Source: BQWY01 sp046351095 (lineage in GTDB: Bacteria; Nitrospirota; Nitrospiria; Nitrospirales; Nitrospiraceae). From it: 64,000 bases of DNA. Below, one piece after another: positions 40,202 to 49,261 of this stretch. The first letter of the stretch is position 1, and each line of letters opens with the position of its first letter. The notes beneath the pieces are model-generated. The model made no database searches. It was not told the origin of the DNA and worked only from the letters and a program-made list of their open reading frames with translations. The translations under genes were made by a program, and so were the position numbers. The DNA lies in the NCBI GenBank assembly GCA_046351095.1, contig JAXLZC010000001.1, positions 868,001 to 932,000 of the forward strand, read 5' to 3'.

Positions 40202-41308
40202 TTAAAACGTGTAGCGTAGCCCGACCGTGAGGCCTTGCCGGATAGAGCTGAATTCCTGAAGCGGCACCGACACCCCGCCGCCGCTCGTCGGGAAATTTTT
40301 CCAGGTGCCGTCCACCATCTGATTCCACCAGAGTCGGTAACCGACTTCCATGCACAACTTCGGCACCACTTCCGCGCGAAGACTCGCCTCGAGATTGCCG
40401 CCGATCCCCCACCCGTTCATGCGGAAGCTGGGATTTTGCTGTAGGTCCGAGCGCAGCACATGTACGTCATCGTTCGTAAATAGGTTCACAGGCAGAAACG
40501 CACCTTTGGTGTGCAGGCTCAACCAGCGAAAGAGCCGATAATCCGATTCGAGCCCGAGTTCGAGCGCATGCCAGGTTTGTGCATTCCGGATCACGTCTTG
40601 CCGTTTGTGCGAGACGGTCCCGATCGGATCGCAGAAGGTCGGCGACGTACAGTCCACCTGGCCGACGCCGGTCGCGATGTGGCGTTGGTACCAATACCGA
40701 TACCCGACGAACCCGTCTAGTCCACCGCGATGGCCGGGATAATTCAGCAGGCGTCCGCCGCCTTCCAACTCCAGATACCAACTCGCATCGCCCTTGATAT
40801 CGCTGATCGTACGCGAGACTCGTTGCGCGCCGGGTGTGGCTGTATTAAACGTGGTCGCCCCTTGATTGCTGACAAAGTCGTCGTCGGTCAGACGGCCACC
40901 GCCGACATCGGCAAACCCAAACGTGGCGCGTAGCAGATACCGATCGAGCGGACGAATCGACCCCGACAATTCTACGTAGTTGACCGCCACATCTTTATAC
41001 CGCAACCGCGATGTGGGATTACCGACGGTCGGTTCGACGGCCGAGGCATTGTGCGCCCACGTCGTTGTGCCGCTCGATATCCATCCGCGAAGCGCCAACT
41101 CCGGTCGCAAGGGGGCGAAGGTCTGCCGCTCGGGGGGCGGCGGCGCCGCGGCGCGGCCGGCTGCGTCCTGCGCCACCGCGTGATGGCCGGACATCACGCA
41201 CACCAGCCCGACCGCACCGATGAAGAGGGGCCGCGGACGCCAGATCGATGCAATCGAGCGAACGTCCTCGAAAACCCGGCGACACGCTCGTAGCCGTGGC
41301 ATGCTCAT
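40202..41308 (-). CDS. Outer-membrane beta-barrel protein
   Basis: A 368-aa protein. A signal region ends in SGHHAVAQDA, and a short Pro-rich stretch follows. The remaining 310 residues are amphipathic strands (LRPELALRGWISSGTTTWAH; DRYLLRATFGFADVGGG; FVGYRYWYQRHI) ending GLTVGLRYTF, the aromatic C-terminus needed for BAM insertion. It looks omptin- or Protochlamydia-OMP-like in outline, but I cannot see protease residues confidently. The ATG is at 41308 or 41302. It is convergent with the helicase gene. Confidence 0.72.
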   Translation of the reverse strand: MSMPRLRACRRVFEDVRSIASIWRPRPLFIGAVGLVCVMSGHHAVAQDAAGRAAAPPPPERQTFAPLRPELALRGWISSGTTTWAHNASAVEPTVGNPTSRLRYKDVAVNYVELSGSIRPLDRYLLRATFGFADVGGGRLTDDDFVSNQGATTFNTATPGAQRVSRTISDIKGDASWYLELEGGGRLLNYPGHRGGLDGFVGYRYWYQRHIATGVGQVDCTSPTFCDPIGTVSHKRQDVIRNAQTWHALELGLESDYRLFRWLSLHTKGAFLPVNLFTNDDVHVLRSDLQQNPSFRMNGWGIGGNLEASLRAEVVPKLCMEVGYRLWWNQMVDGTWKNFPTSGGGVSVPLQEFSSIRQGLTVGLRYTF

Positions 41309-41814
41309 AGATTCGACGATACCATTAATTACATAGGGATAAATTGCGTAGCACGCGACGCGTCGACGAATGCGTCCGCCCGTGTCTCCGCCGAGAACCA
41401 TCCTACCGCGATCTGCGCTACATTCTCAGTCTCTTCTTATTTTGTGCAACACCCCGTGCGTGAGCATACCCATTGGTCCCGTATCATCGTGCCGTCGGCA
41501 GGCGGCCATTCTGAAGGCTGATCCGTACAGTCCTACAGTCATCAACCCGGCGGCCGATTCACACACCACTTCCGAATCCGCTGTTCATCAAGATTTCAGC
41601 TCCAGCGTTGACGATTCCGCGACGGCATAACCCTTGCTTTACCACCCCAAGAATCGTGCGCCGGTCGAAGTTCGCTTCGCTTCTACCGCGTTCCAACACC
41701 ATCACGACCGCACCGCATTCGAACGCTCTTCTCGTGTGGTTCGGTCTCATGTGGGCCCTTTCGTATCGCGTGGGTACGCCGCGCGATACACCGGAAGCCC
41801 GAGAGGAGTTGCAC
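41309..41814. other. 506-nt divergent intergenic region
   Basis: No convincing gene. The 5' part contains AT-rich stretches (41325-41345) that may hold the promoter of the minus-strand beta-barrel gene. The 3' part holds the sigma-54-like element at 41623-41638 and, finally, GAGAGGAG (41801-41808) as ribosome site for the glycoside-hydrolase gene. The reading frame of the downstream gene stays open back to 41608 but has no ribosome site there. Confidence 0.6.
41623..41638 (+). promoter_or_regulatory. Sigma-54 (-24/-12) promoter candidate
   Basis: CGGCAT-N5-TTGCT with GG and GC spaced by 10 nt, close to the TGGCAC-N5-TTGCA consensus, 177 nt upstream of the start. I have not identified an upstream activator palindrome. 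Confidence 0.35.
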
Positions 41815-44800
41815 GTGCATCATTTTCACTCCATGCACACCTCGCCCGCCGCCTCGCAGACAACAGGCTCCGGCGCACACCGCCTGACGGTTGCCGCCGC
41901 AGCCATCTTTCTCGGGCTGGCGATGTCTCCGGTTGTCGGGCTTGCACAAACCGCCGTAGGGCCGCTGGAAGTCGGATCGCAAAATGGGCGCTACTTCGCC
42001 GACGCGACCGGGAAACCGGTGTATCTCACCGGCTCGCATACGTGGAACGATTTTCAAGACGGCGACGGCACCGCGTTCGACTTTCCCGGGTATCTCGCGC
42101 TGCTGAAAGCCAATAACCACAACTTCATTCGCCTCTGGGTGCAGGAATCGCCGCGCGCCGATGTGGGACTCGTGCCCGCTCCAGGATGGAACGGCACGAC
42201 ACCGTGGTATCGCTCGGTCTCGCCGCTGCCCTATGCGCGCACCGGCACCGGCACCGCCGCCGACGGCGCGCCGAAATTTTCGCTGACCCAGTGGAACCAA
42301 GCCTATTTCGATCGGCTGCGTGCACGTGTCCTCGCGGCGCGCGATCAGGGCATCTATGTCAGCGTCATGTTGTTCAATTTTTGGTCGGCCTCGAACCTGA
42401 CGGATCAGATCCCCGGACGGAATGTGTGGGCCTATCACCCGCTGAACCGCACGAACAACAGCAACGGCATCTCCGGCGACGCCAACAACGACGGCAACGG
42501 CGCCGACACGCACACACTTCGCGTGGCGGCGGTGACGCAGATCCAAGAGTCGTACCTGAAAAAGATCGTCGATACGGTCAACGATCTCGACAATGTGCTG
42601 TACGAAATTTCCAACGAAGACCGCGCGGGCGATTCGGCGTGGCAAGCCCACATGGTCTCGGTGCTGAGACGGTATGAGGCGGGCAAACCTAAACAGCATC
42701 CGATCGGTGTCACGGGATGGCCCGGCTCCTCCGCCGCCACGTTGCAGACCACCGGCGCGGACTGGACCTCCCCCGGCGCCACCGCCCTCGACAGCGCAAC
42801 CGACAGGTACGTAGCCAGCCCCCCGCAGGCCGACGGCATGATGGTGAGCTTACTCGACAGCGATCACATCGCCTATCGCCTATTCCGCGACGATGCGAGC
42901 GCCGCCCGCGACTGGGTATGGAAGAGTTTTACGCGCGGACACAATCCCCTGCTGAAGGAAGATCTCGGTTCGAACGCCGGATGGGTGGCAGCGCGCAAAG
43001 CCCTCGGTGCCGCGCGCTCGTACGCGACGCGGATGGACCTGGCGGCAACACGCCCCCAGGGCAGCATCTCGAGCACCGGGTACGGATTGGCCAATGCCGG
43101 TCGCGAATATCTCGTGTATCAACCGACCACCGGCTCGTTCACGGTCACATTGCCCGCCGGCGCCTATTCGTACGAATGGTTTAATCCGGCCAGCGGCACG
43201 GTCGCCTCGACCGGGATCGTCGGCGCATTCGGCGGTACCCCGTCGTTCACGCCGCCGTTCAGCGGACCAGCCGTGCTGTATCTCACCTCGAACGACACAA
43301 GCGCATCGGCTGCCGCCGCCACCTCGACACTCTATCGCGCCTCGACGGATTTCTCCGCCGTGCAAGGGCAACGCGGTTGGTACTACCTCGACTCCCTGGG
43401 CAATCAGCTCACCTACAACAAGACGGGCAATCGTTGGCAGGGCACCGAGGCCTTGTTGGCGCTGACCAGCACCGGTGGGTATCCTGGTATGAGCAGCGAT
43501 GCGGTGCGGCGTTGGGTGGCGCCCGTCGCCGGCACCGTGCAGATCACCGGCACTACCGCGGACGCGTCGGTCACGGGAAGCGGTGGCGTCAGCGTCTCCA
43601 TTCGACGCGGCACGACGGTCCTCTGGGCGCAATCGCTCGCCGACGGGAACACCGCGGGCTTGTCGTTTTCCGTGACGACCGCCGTGGCGGCCGGCGAAGC
43701 GATCAACTTCGTCATCAACAAGGGCGGCGACGGTGCGATCGACGGCGATTCGACCGATTTCGATCCGACGATCACCTATACAAGCGCGACCCCGACGACC
43801 AACACGACGTCGACCTCGTTGAGCGCCCCGCAGATCAGCTCGACGAACTATTTGGGCGGCACAACGTCCACCTCTGGCTCAGCGACGGCAAGCACCGGAA
43901 CGGCCACGACGGCGGCTCGCACGCTCGTGCCGGCCGGTTCCAGTGCCACGACCGCACAACTGACCCCATCGACGTCAACAACCATCTCTGGTTCCTCGAC
44001 AACCAAAGCAACATCCACCGCACTCGGTGGTGTCTCCCTTCTGGCAGCAGCCGAGGTGGCGACCACGTACCAAGCCTCGGTGGACTTCTCCGGCGTGCAA
44101 GGCACCAAGGGCTGGTACTACATGGACGGGGCCGGCAACAGCATGACCTACAATTCCACCGCGGCGCGCTGGCAAGGGAACGAGACCTATCTCTTGCTCA
44201 CACGCACGGGTGGACATCCGGGCGAAGCCGGCGATGCCATACGGCGTTGGGTCGCCCCGTCTGCCGGAACCGTCACGATCACCGGTGTGGCTGCCGACGG
44301 GAACACCGGCTGCGGCGGCGGTGTCACGACGTCCATTCGTCGTGGCAGTACGGTGTTGTGGACCAACAACATCGCCAACGGCAATACCACCGGTGTGAGC
44401 TTCAGTGTGACGACTACCGTCGCGGCAAACGAGCAACTCAACTTCGTCATCAACCGGGGCCCGGACGGCAATAACTGGTGCGATTCGACGGACTTCGATC
44501 CGACGATCAGCTTTACCGGCGGAGTGACACCACCGCCTGCGCCGCCACCACCGCCGCCGCCGAGCGGCACATCGTATCAAGCCTCGGTGGACTACTCCGG
44601 CGTGCAAGGCACCAAGGGCTGGTACTACATGGACGGGGCCGGCAACAGCATGACCTACAATTCCACCACGGCGCGGTGGCAAGGGAACGAGACCTACCTC
44701 TTGCTCACTCGCACGGGCGGCCACCCAGGCAATGCCGGCGATGCGATGCGACGATGGGTCGCGCCATCAACCGGTACCGTCACGATTACCGGCGTGGCAG

Positions 44801-45903
44801 CCGACGGCAATACCAGCTGCGGCGCGGGCGTCACGACGTCCATTCGTAAGGGCACCACAGTCCTGTGGACCAGCAACATCGCAAACGGCAATACGACCGG
44901 CGTGAGCTTCAATGTGACGACCGCCGTGACGGCGGGCGATCAGTTGAACTTTGTGATCAACCGTGGACCGGACGGCGACAATTCCTGCGACTCGACGGAT
45001 TTCGACCCGACCATCACCTACACGTCCGGGACTACTCCGCCGCCGCCACCACCGCCGCCGGCGTCACCACCTCCTCCGCCCCCGGCGTCACCACCGCCTC
45101 CGCCGCCCCCGGCGTCACCGCCGCCTCCGCCGCCACCCCCGGCGTCACCACCGCCTCCGCCGCCGAGCGGGACGTCCTATCGCGCCTCGACGGACTTCTC
45201 CAGCGTGCAGGGAACAAACGGCTGGTATTACATGGACGGGGCCGGCAATAGGATGACCTACGATTCCGCTAACGGACGCTGGCAAGGCAACGAGACGTAT
45301 CTCTTGTTGACTCGCCCAGGCGGCCACCCAGGGAATGCCGGCGATGCCGTACGGCGTTGGGTTGCCCCCACTACTGGGACCGTCAGCATCACCGGCGTCG
45401 CAGCCGACGGCAATACCGCCTGCGGCGGTGGCGTCACGACGTCCATCCGTAAGGGCACCACGGTCTTGTGGACCAACAATATCGCCAACGGCAATATCAC
45501 CGGCGTGAGTTTCAACGTGACGACCGCCGTGACGGCGGGCGACCAGGTAAACTTTGTCATCAACCGTGGACCGGACGGCGACAACTCCTGCGACTCGACG
45601 GATTTCGATCCGTCGATCACGTACGGAGGAACCACCAGTCCACCACCGCCCCCGCCGCCTCCGCCAGGGACGGTCAGCGCGCTGTTGCAATGGACGGCCA
45701 ACACGGAAACGGACTTGGCTGGCTATAAGGTCTATCAGCGCACCGACACGACCAGCTACGGCACGCCGGTCACGCTTGGCAAGGTCACGTCGTACACGGC
45801 GGCGAATCTCACATCGGGGGTTCGGTATTACTTCTCATTGAGCGCCTACGATACGTCGAGCAACGAAAGCGCAAAGAGCACCGAGGTGTCGATTCTGAAG
45901 TAA
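41815..45903 (+). CDS. Large secreted glycoside-hydrolase-like protein with four internal repeats and FN3
   Basis: A 1362-aa exported protein. After a signal peptide (core VAAAAIFLGLAMSPVVGLAQ), residues ~45-400 are a TIM-barrel resembling apiosidase-like DUF4038: VGSQNGRYFADATGKPVYLT, NHNFIRLWVQES, candidate acid/base Glu268 in YEISNED and candidate nucleophile Glu382 in LLKEDLGSN. A collagen-binding-like domain follows (~405-500). Then come four ~150-aa repeats (~507-655, 751-900, 920-1072, 1121-1275) and a C-terminal FN3 (SALLQWTANTETDLAGYKVY). Linkers are Thr/Ser-rich after repeat 1 and Pro-rich later. The GTG at 41815 has GAGAGGAG 6 nt upstream. The substrate is unknown; a matrix or plant-type polysaccharide is likely. 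Confidence 0.87.
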   Translation: MHHFHSMHTSPAASQTTGSGAHRLTVAAAAIFLGLAMSPVVGLAQTAVGPLEVGSQNGRYFADATGKPVYLTGSHTWNDFQDGDGTAFDFPGYLALLKANNHNFIRLWVQESPRADVGLVPAPGWNGTTPWYRSVSPLPYARTGTGTAADGAPKFSLTQWNQAYFDRLRARVLAARDQGIYVSVMLFNFWSASNLTDQIPGRNVWAYHPLNRTNNSNGISGDANNDGNGADTHTLRVAAVTQIQESYLKKIVDTVNDLDNVLYEISNEDRAGDSAWQAHMVSVLRRYEAGKPKQHPIGVTGWPGSSAATLQTTGADWTSPGATALDSATDRYVASPPQADGMMVSLLDSDHIAYRLFRDDASAARDWVWKSFTRGHNPLLKEDLGSNAGWVAARKALGAARSYATRMDLAATRPQGSISSTGYGLANAGREYLVYQPTTGSFTVTLPAGAYSYEWFNPASGTVASTGIVGAFGGTPSFTPPFSGPAVLYLTSNDTSASAAAATSTLYRASTDFSAVQGQRGWYYLDSLGNQLTYNKTGNRWQGTEALLALTSTGGYPGMSSDAVRRWVAPVAGTVQITGTTADASVTGSGGVSVSIRRGTTVLWAQSLADGNTAGLSFSVTTAVAAGEAINFVINKGGDGAIDGDSTDFDPTITYTSATPTTNTTSTSLSAPQISSTNYLGGTTSTSGSATASTGTATTAARTLVPAGSSATTAQLTPSTSTTISGSSTTKATSTALGGVSLLAAAEVATTYQASVDFSGVQGTKGWYYMDGAGNSMTYNSTAARWQGNETYLLLTRTGGHPGEAGDAIRRWVAPSAGTVTITGVAADGNTGCGGGVTTSIRRGSTVLWTNNIANGNTTGVSFSVTTTVAANEQLNFVINRGPDGNNWCDSTDFDPTISFTGGVTPPPAPPPPPPPSGTSYQASVDYSGVQGTKGWYYMDGAGNSMTYNSTTARWQGNETYLLLTRTGGHPGNAGDAMRRWVAPSTGTVTITGVAADGNTSCGAGVTTSIRKGTTVLWTSNIANGNTTGVSFNVTTAVTAGDQLNFVINRGPDGDNSCDSTDFDPTITYTSGTTPPPPPPPPASPPPPPPASPPPPPPPASPPPPPPPPASPPPPPPSGTSYRASTDFSSVQGTNGWYYMDGAGNRMTYDSANGRWQGNETYLLLTRPGGHPGNAGDAVRRWVAPTTGTVSITGVAADGNTACGGGVTTSIRKGTTVLWTNNIANGNITGVSFNVTTAVTAGDQVNFVINRGPDGDNSCDSTDFDPSITYGGTTSPPPPPPPPPGTVSALLQWTANTETDLAGYKVYQRTDTTSYGTPVTLGKVTSYTAANLTSGVRYYFSLSAYDTSSNESAKSTEVSILK
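43333..45630 (+). repeat. Four tandem ~450-bp coding repeats
   Basis: Units at about 43333-43790, 44066-44522, 44573-45030 and 45178-45630 code for a repeat starting Y-[RQ]-A-S-[TV]-D-[FY]-S and ending STDFDP. Units 2-4 are close at DNA level, and unit 1 is diverged. A Pro-rich low-complexity tract (45030-45170) separates units 3 and 4. Confidence 0.93.
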
Positions 45904-45929
45904 CACTCGAACAGGCGACGCAGTGTGAT

Positions 45930-45963
45930 CGCGCCGATACGGCCGCACGGCGGTATCGGCGCG
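45930..45963 (+). terminator. Stem-loop terminator after the glycoside-hydrolase gene
   Basis: CGCGCCGATAC (45930-45940) and GTATCGGCGCG (45953-45963) are exact complements: an 11-bp GC-rich stem with a 12-nt loop, 27 nt after the stop codon, followed by GTTCATTT. Confidence 0.75.
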
Positions 45964-46039
45964 GTTCATTTCAACCGGACGCACGAACGATCGGAATGTC
46001 GACGGCTCTCACTCTGCGGAAGATCCTGGACTCAATCAC

Positions 46040-46069
46040 TTGACCCTGTCCGCTTCCACACTGTATAAG
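46040..46069 (+). promoter_or_regulatory. Promoter of tRNA-Arg
   Basis: TTGACC (46040-46045), an 18-nt spacer and TATAAG (46064-46069), about 54 nt before the tRNA 5' end. Confidence 0.6.
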
Positions 46070-46122
46070 CGTTCCGCTATCCGCACGCTGATTCCCGCAT
46101 TACCCCGGTCATCACGCAGGCT

Positions 46123-46198
46123 GCGCCCGTAGCTCAATGGATAGAGCATCTGACTACGGATCAGAAGGCTACAGGTTCAAGTCCTGTCGGGCGCGCCA
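46123..46198 (+). tRNA. tRNA-Arg (anticodon ACG)
   Basis: A 76-nt cloverleaf. The acceptor stem is GCGCCCG / CGGGCGC (46123-46129 with 46188-46194). The D-arm contains AGCTCAATGGATAGAGC. The anticodon stem is TCTGA/TCAGA with loop CTACGGA (anticodon ACG, 46156-46158), the T-loop is TTCAAGT, the discriminator is G, and CCA is encoded (46196-46198). A34 would be deaminated to inosine by TadA, and a tadA gene lies in this window at 58206. Confidence 0.97.
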
Positions 46199-46358
46199 CG
46201 TGTTTCCCATCCGTTGAATCGCCCTCTCAGGTTGGAACACACCCGGTCGAGACGTAGCGCCGCGAGCAGGACCAGCCCTGCCCGCTTCAGACGCTCCGTG
46301 AAGGCAATCGAGTGATGTCTCTGTTGGAAAAACCGGCAGGGAAAAGAAGTGCGAGGAC

Positions 46359-46997
46359 CTACGCAGCCTTACGAAGACCGGCGTGCGCCGCATGCACACC
46401 GCTCTTGAGGACGATCTCGCAGATATGCTCCAACCGTTCGATATGTTCGTAGGCCGACCAGGGATCGCGCGCCACGGCGCAGACACCGTGATTCGCCTGT
46501 CCGACGATATCGTAGGCTAACGAGCCGTCGCGCCGGAGTCCGAGGCACTCGGCCGTCTGATCCGCCAACTCGCGCGAGAGCGCGGGCAAGGCCGCCACAC
46601 TCGGCCCGACACGGGTGTACCGAGAAATCTCCGGGAACTCGGCCGCGATCTTCTGCAGGTCGATCCCCGCATACATGGCCGCCACGACATTGGTCGCATG
46701 CACGTGCACCACCGTCCGCAACGACGATCCGTCACGTTGCAAGTTCCAATGCATCCACAGTTCGCCCGACGGCTGCTGCCCAGGCCCCACTTGCGGCATG
46801 GCGGCAGGGTCGCCGGGATCGCCGACGATCAGCAACTTCACCACATGTTCCGGATGTACGATGGTCTTCCGCCAGCCGGACGGCGTGATGTAGAGATAGC
46901 GCCCCTGCTTTTTCCGTAAGCTGATATTGCCGTCGCGCGTGGTGATCCACCCACGTTCGTACACTCGCCGCATCACATCGCCGATAGCTGTCAGCAT
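46359..46997 (-). CDS. Class II aldolase/adducin-family protein
   Basis: A 212-aa zinc enzyme-like fold with WITTRDGNISLRKKQGRYLY (the GN-S motif near residue 24), YITPSGWRKT, the metal-ligand pair HVHATN (about residue 99-104) and NHGVCAV with a third His. Members include L-fuculose-1-phosphate aldolase and methylthioribulose-1-phosphate dehydratase; the substrate cannot be assigned. It is divergent from the lipoprotein gene at 47165. Confidence 0.85.
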   Translation of the reverse strand: MLTAIGDVMRRVYERGWITTRDGNISLRKKQGRYLYITPSGWRKTIVHPEHVVKLLIVGDPGDPAAMPQVGPGQQPSGELWMHWNLQRDGSSLRTVVHVHATNVVAAMYAGIDLQKIAAEFPEISRYTRVGPSVAALPALSRELADQTAECLGLRRDGSLAYDIVGQANHGVCAVARDPWSAYEHIERLEHICEIVLKSGVHAAHAGLRKAA

Positions 46998-47096
46998 GCG
47001 CAGTCCCTTCTCACGACACCACTGCCCGGCACAGGTCGTTCAGTACTCCGCTATCGGCGTATCGAGGCGGCGGCTTGAGCACCAGCGGCTCATTGC

Positions 47097-47125
47097 TTGA
47101 CAAGGCTGGGGGAGCTACCTAAGCT
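47097..47125 (+). promoter_or_regulatory. Promoter candidate for the lipoprotein-vanZ run
   Basis: TTGACA (47097-47102), a 17-nt spacer and TAAGCT (47120-47125). The predicted transcript start falls at about 47132, so the ATG there would be leaderless and the GTG at 47165 is favoured. Confidence 0.5.
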
Positions 47126-47164
47126 CGCCTCATGGCTCGACCGTATGACAGGAAAGGATCCGGC

Positions 47165-47455
47165 GTGAGTACCGGCACCACCAGCACGCTGATATCGCTG
47201 CTGTTCTTGGCGAGTCTGCTTGGCGGCTGTACACTATCCAAGAGCGGCTATTTGGAACGATCGGTCGGGACGGCGACCGAGCAAGAGGTCCAGGACACAC
47301 TCGGGCAGCCCGATCAGCGTGTCATGACCGACGCCGGTCAATCGCGCTGGATCTACCGAAGCTGTTGGATACCGATCGGCTGCAACGGCTGGTACCTGAC
47401 CTTCGACCGATCGCATACGCTAAGCGAGTGGGAGCGCGCTCCGGAGCATTTATGA
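47165..47455 (+). CDS. Small SmpA/BamE-like lipoprotein
   Basis: A 96-aa lipoprotein (lipobox SLLGGC near residue 22). Its mature part, SVGTATEQEVQDTLGQPDQR then SRWIYR, resembles the SmpA/OmlA (BamE) fold, which binds outer-membrane assembly proteins. The GTG at 47165 is supported by AAGGA upstream and the promoter position; an ATG at 47132 is the alternative. It ends in an ATGA overlap with the next lipoprotein gene. Confidence 0.75.
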   Translation: MSTGTTSTLISLLFLASLLGGCTLSKSGYLERSVGTATEQEVQDTLGQPDQRVMTDAGQSRWIYRSCWIPIGCNGWYLTFDRSHTLSEWERAPEHL

Positions 47456-47814
47456 ATACGGTTCAGCTGTCTACTCACTCTCTCGTCCGCACCGTTCCCG
47501 GTGTCTTCTCCGGGTGTCTGCTGACGATCGCGTTGTTGCTCACGACAGGGTGCGGCCCCTCGTCCGTCATGATGAACAGCAAAACCGACGGCCCGATCGT
47601 CATCCAGCAGAGCGCCTACACTGCAAGCGGCTGCCGCGCCAACCTCGCAAGCGAAGCCGACCGGCTGGGAATTACCCTCCGCGCTACCGACGTCAAAGGC
47701 TCCCTCTTCGGCGACGCTCTCCTGTGGCCATTCGTAAAAGGTTATGTGTGCCTCGGCAGCGACCAGAATATTCCGCTCGGCATCACCGGCCACCCGTACC
47801 TCTACCAAGGCTGA
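47452..47814 (+). CDS. Small lipoprotein of unknown function
   Basis: A 120-aa protein with an export segment and lipobox LLLTTGC, then about 85 residues containing two further Cys (ASGCRANL and GYVCLGSD) that could form a disulfide. The ATG at 47452 overlaps the previous stop by 4 nt, so it is co-translated. I do not recognise the family. Confidence 0.7.
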   Translation: MNTVQLSTHSLVRTVPGVFSGCLLTIALLLTTGCGPSSVMMNSKTDGPIVIQQSAYTASGCRANLASEADRLGITLRATDVKGSLFGDALLWPFVKGYVCLGSDQNIPLGITGHPYLYQG

Positions 47815-47824
47815 CCTGCGCACC

Positions 47825-48334
47825 GTGAGCGCAAGCCCCAGCCAATCGACGACTGCAGATCGATCCGCATCGACCACGCCCTACAGCCAGACGTCCGAGA
47901 TTCAGAACCGCCTTGGGGCCTTGTCGCCGTCTACCTGGCGACTGCTGTGGGTCCTGTGGTTAGGCGTGATCGTATGTGCAACGACAATCTACAGCAACAT
48001 CTTCGTCGGCCATTCGCACTGGAATCTCGTGCAGTGGATTCCGTCGCCTGGAGTCGGCACCTGGTGGGAATACGCAAGCGACGTGGTCACCAACATGGCG
48101 CTGTTTGCGCCGCTGGGGTTCATCCAGCGCCCGGCCGGATTCGTCGGCGCTTCACGCACGTTGCTGTGGATCGCGGTGACGGGGTTATTGGTGTCGATGT
48201 CCGTCGAACTGGTGCAGGTCTACTCGCACAACCGCCTCGGCTCGACCAGCGACCTGGCGTCCAACACCCTCGGCGCCCTCTGCGGCGGACTCACCTGGAT
48301 CAGAGCCGGCGTTCGGTATTCGACCAACTCCTAA
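47825..48334 (+). CDS. VanZ-family membrane protein
   Basis: A 169-aa protein with four membrane helices. The VanZ hallmarks are WWEYASDVVTNMALFAPLGF and ELVQVYSHNRLGSTSDLASN (the SxxDxxxN-type motif). VanZ-like proteins occur with envelope and exopolysaccharide loci, and their function is poorly known. The GTG at 47825 is 10 nt after the previous stop; the upstream part of the frame overlaps the lipoprotein gene and is unlikely to be translated. Confidence 0.82.
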   Translation: MSASPSQSTTADRSASTTPYSQTSEIQNRLGALSPSTWRLLWVLWLGVIVCATTIYSNIFVGHSHWNLVQWIPSPGVGTWWEYASDVVTNMALFAPLGFIQRPAGFVGASRTLLWIAVTGLLVSMSVELVQVYSHNRLGSTSDLASNTLGALCGGLTWIRAGVRYSTNS

Positions 48335-48381
48335 GTCGCGCTCTTACCGCAGTTCCTTGAACCAACCCGCACAGCCCTCGC

Positions 48382-49233
48382 TCACGACGCCTGCAATTCC
48401 TTGCGGCGCAACGCCCGCATCATCTGCGGATCACTCAATCCAATCTGACTCAACGCATCCATAATGTGCAGCTGCTTGTCGGCCGCTAAGGTCTTCGCCT
48501 TCGCATACTGCGCGCGGTTGAATCGCGCGACGGCCGGCTGATTGTTGACGATCTGGCAGGCCAACACCTCGCCGTCCACTTCCAGCACCCCGCCCTGCTC
48601 CAACAACGTCTTCGCCTGTTGCTGCCCGATGCCGTGTAGGTCGGCGAACTCGGCCAAGCCGCCGGTCTCGAGCAACTGTCCGTCCGGCATGATGCAAAGA
48701 CGTTTAAAATGCGGCGACCAGTCTTTGCGAAAATCGATGTACTTGATATCGCCGCCCCGCGCGACCGAACGGTCCAGCGTGCTGTAGTCCAACCCCAGAT
48801 TTTTCTGCTGCAGTCGATCCTGGAGTTCTTTCGGCAAGGTGCGATAAAACACTCGCGCGGCCGCTTCCTCCAATGACAACTGCTGCGACCGTACCAATTG
48901 CTCGGCCTCCGCAAACTGCATGACGTCCAGCACCCACGTCTGCTTCGGCTGCTGCCCCTCGGCATCGACACGACACAGAAACAGGCCGCGCGTGATCAAC
49001 TGGCCGTCGTTCGGATACAGATAGACCCCGCCGGCTTCGAGCAGCGTCGTCATCGTCTCCAGCGGAACCTCATAACTCTCGGCCAGCACCTTCGAATGAC
49101 CCGCAAGATCTTCCGGCTCCGTCATCGCGCAGACCGTGACGTTACCCGGCGCATCGAACTCCGTGTAGTCCTCCACGATGTTGTAGAGCACCGGCATCTT
49201 CGGCTGCGGCGTTTTCTTTTTGATCTTAAACAT
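48382..49233 (-). CDS. Hypothetical protein
   Basis: A 283-aa soluble protein I do not recognise. A Lys-rich start (MFKIKKKTPQPKMP) is followed by a mixed domain, a middle part with LVRSQQLSLEEAAARVFYRT, and a C-terminal helical part with IGQQQAKTLLEQGGVLEV, which is reminiscent of helix-hairpin-helix. No signal peptide and no enzyme motif are visible. It is downstream of the SagB-like gene on the same strand; a repeat copy lies in the 75-nt gap. Confidence 0.65.
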   Translation of the reverse strand: MFKIKKKTPQPKMPVLYNIVEDYTEFDAPGNVTVCAMTEPEDLAGHSKVLAESYEVPLETMTTLLEAGGVYLYPNDGQLITRGLFLCRVDAEGQQPKQTWVLDVMQFAEAEQLVRSQQLSLEEAAARVFYRTLPKELQDRLQQKNLGLDYSTLDRSVARGGDIKYIDFRKDWSPHFKRLCIMPDGQLLETGGLAEFADLHGIGQQQAKTLLEQGGVLEVDGEVLACQIVNNQPAVARFNRAQYAKAKTLAADKQLHIMDALSQIGLSDPQMMRALRRKELQAS

Positions 49234-49261
49234 AACCTGTCTCGTTTCGTTGGTATGACTT

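Noticed and set aside
43333..45630. Duplicated insertion or phage segment
   Set aside because: The four ~450-bp repeats are in frame within one secreted protein, separated by linkers, and lack transposase or terminal repeats.
46169..46486. Minus-strand open frame overlapping the tRNA-Arg gene
   Set aside because: Its C-terminal end ARQDLNL comes from translating tRNA sequence, a well-known false annotation pattern.
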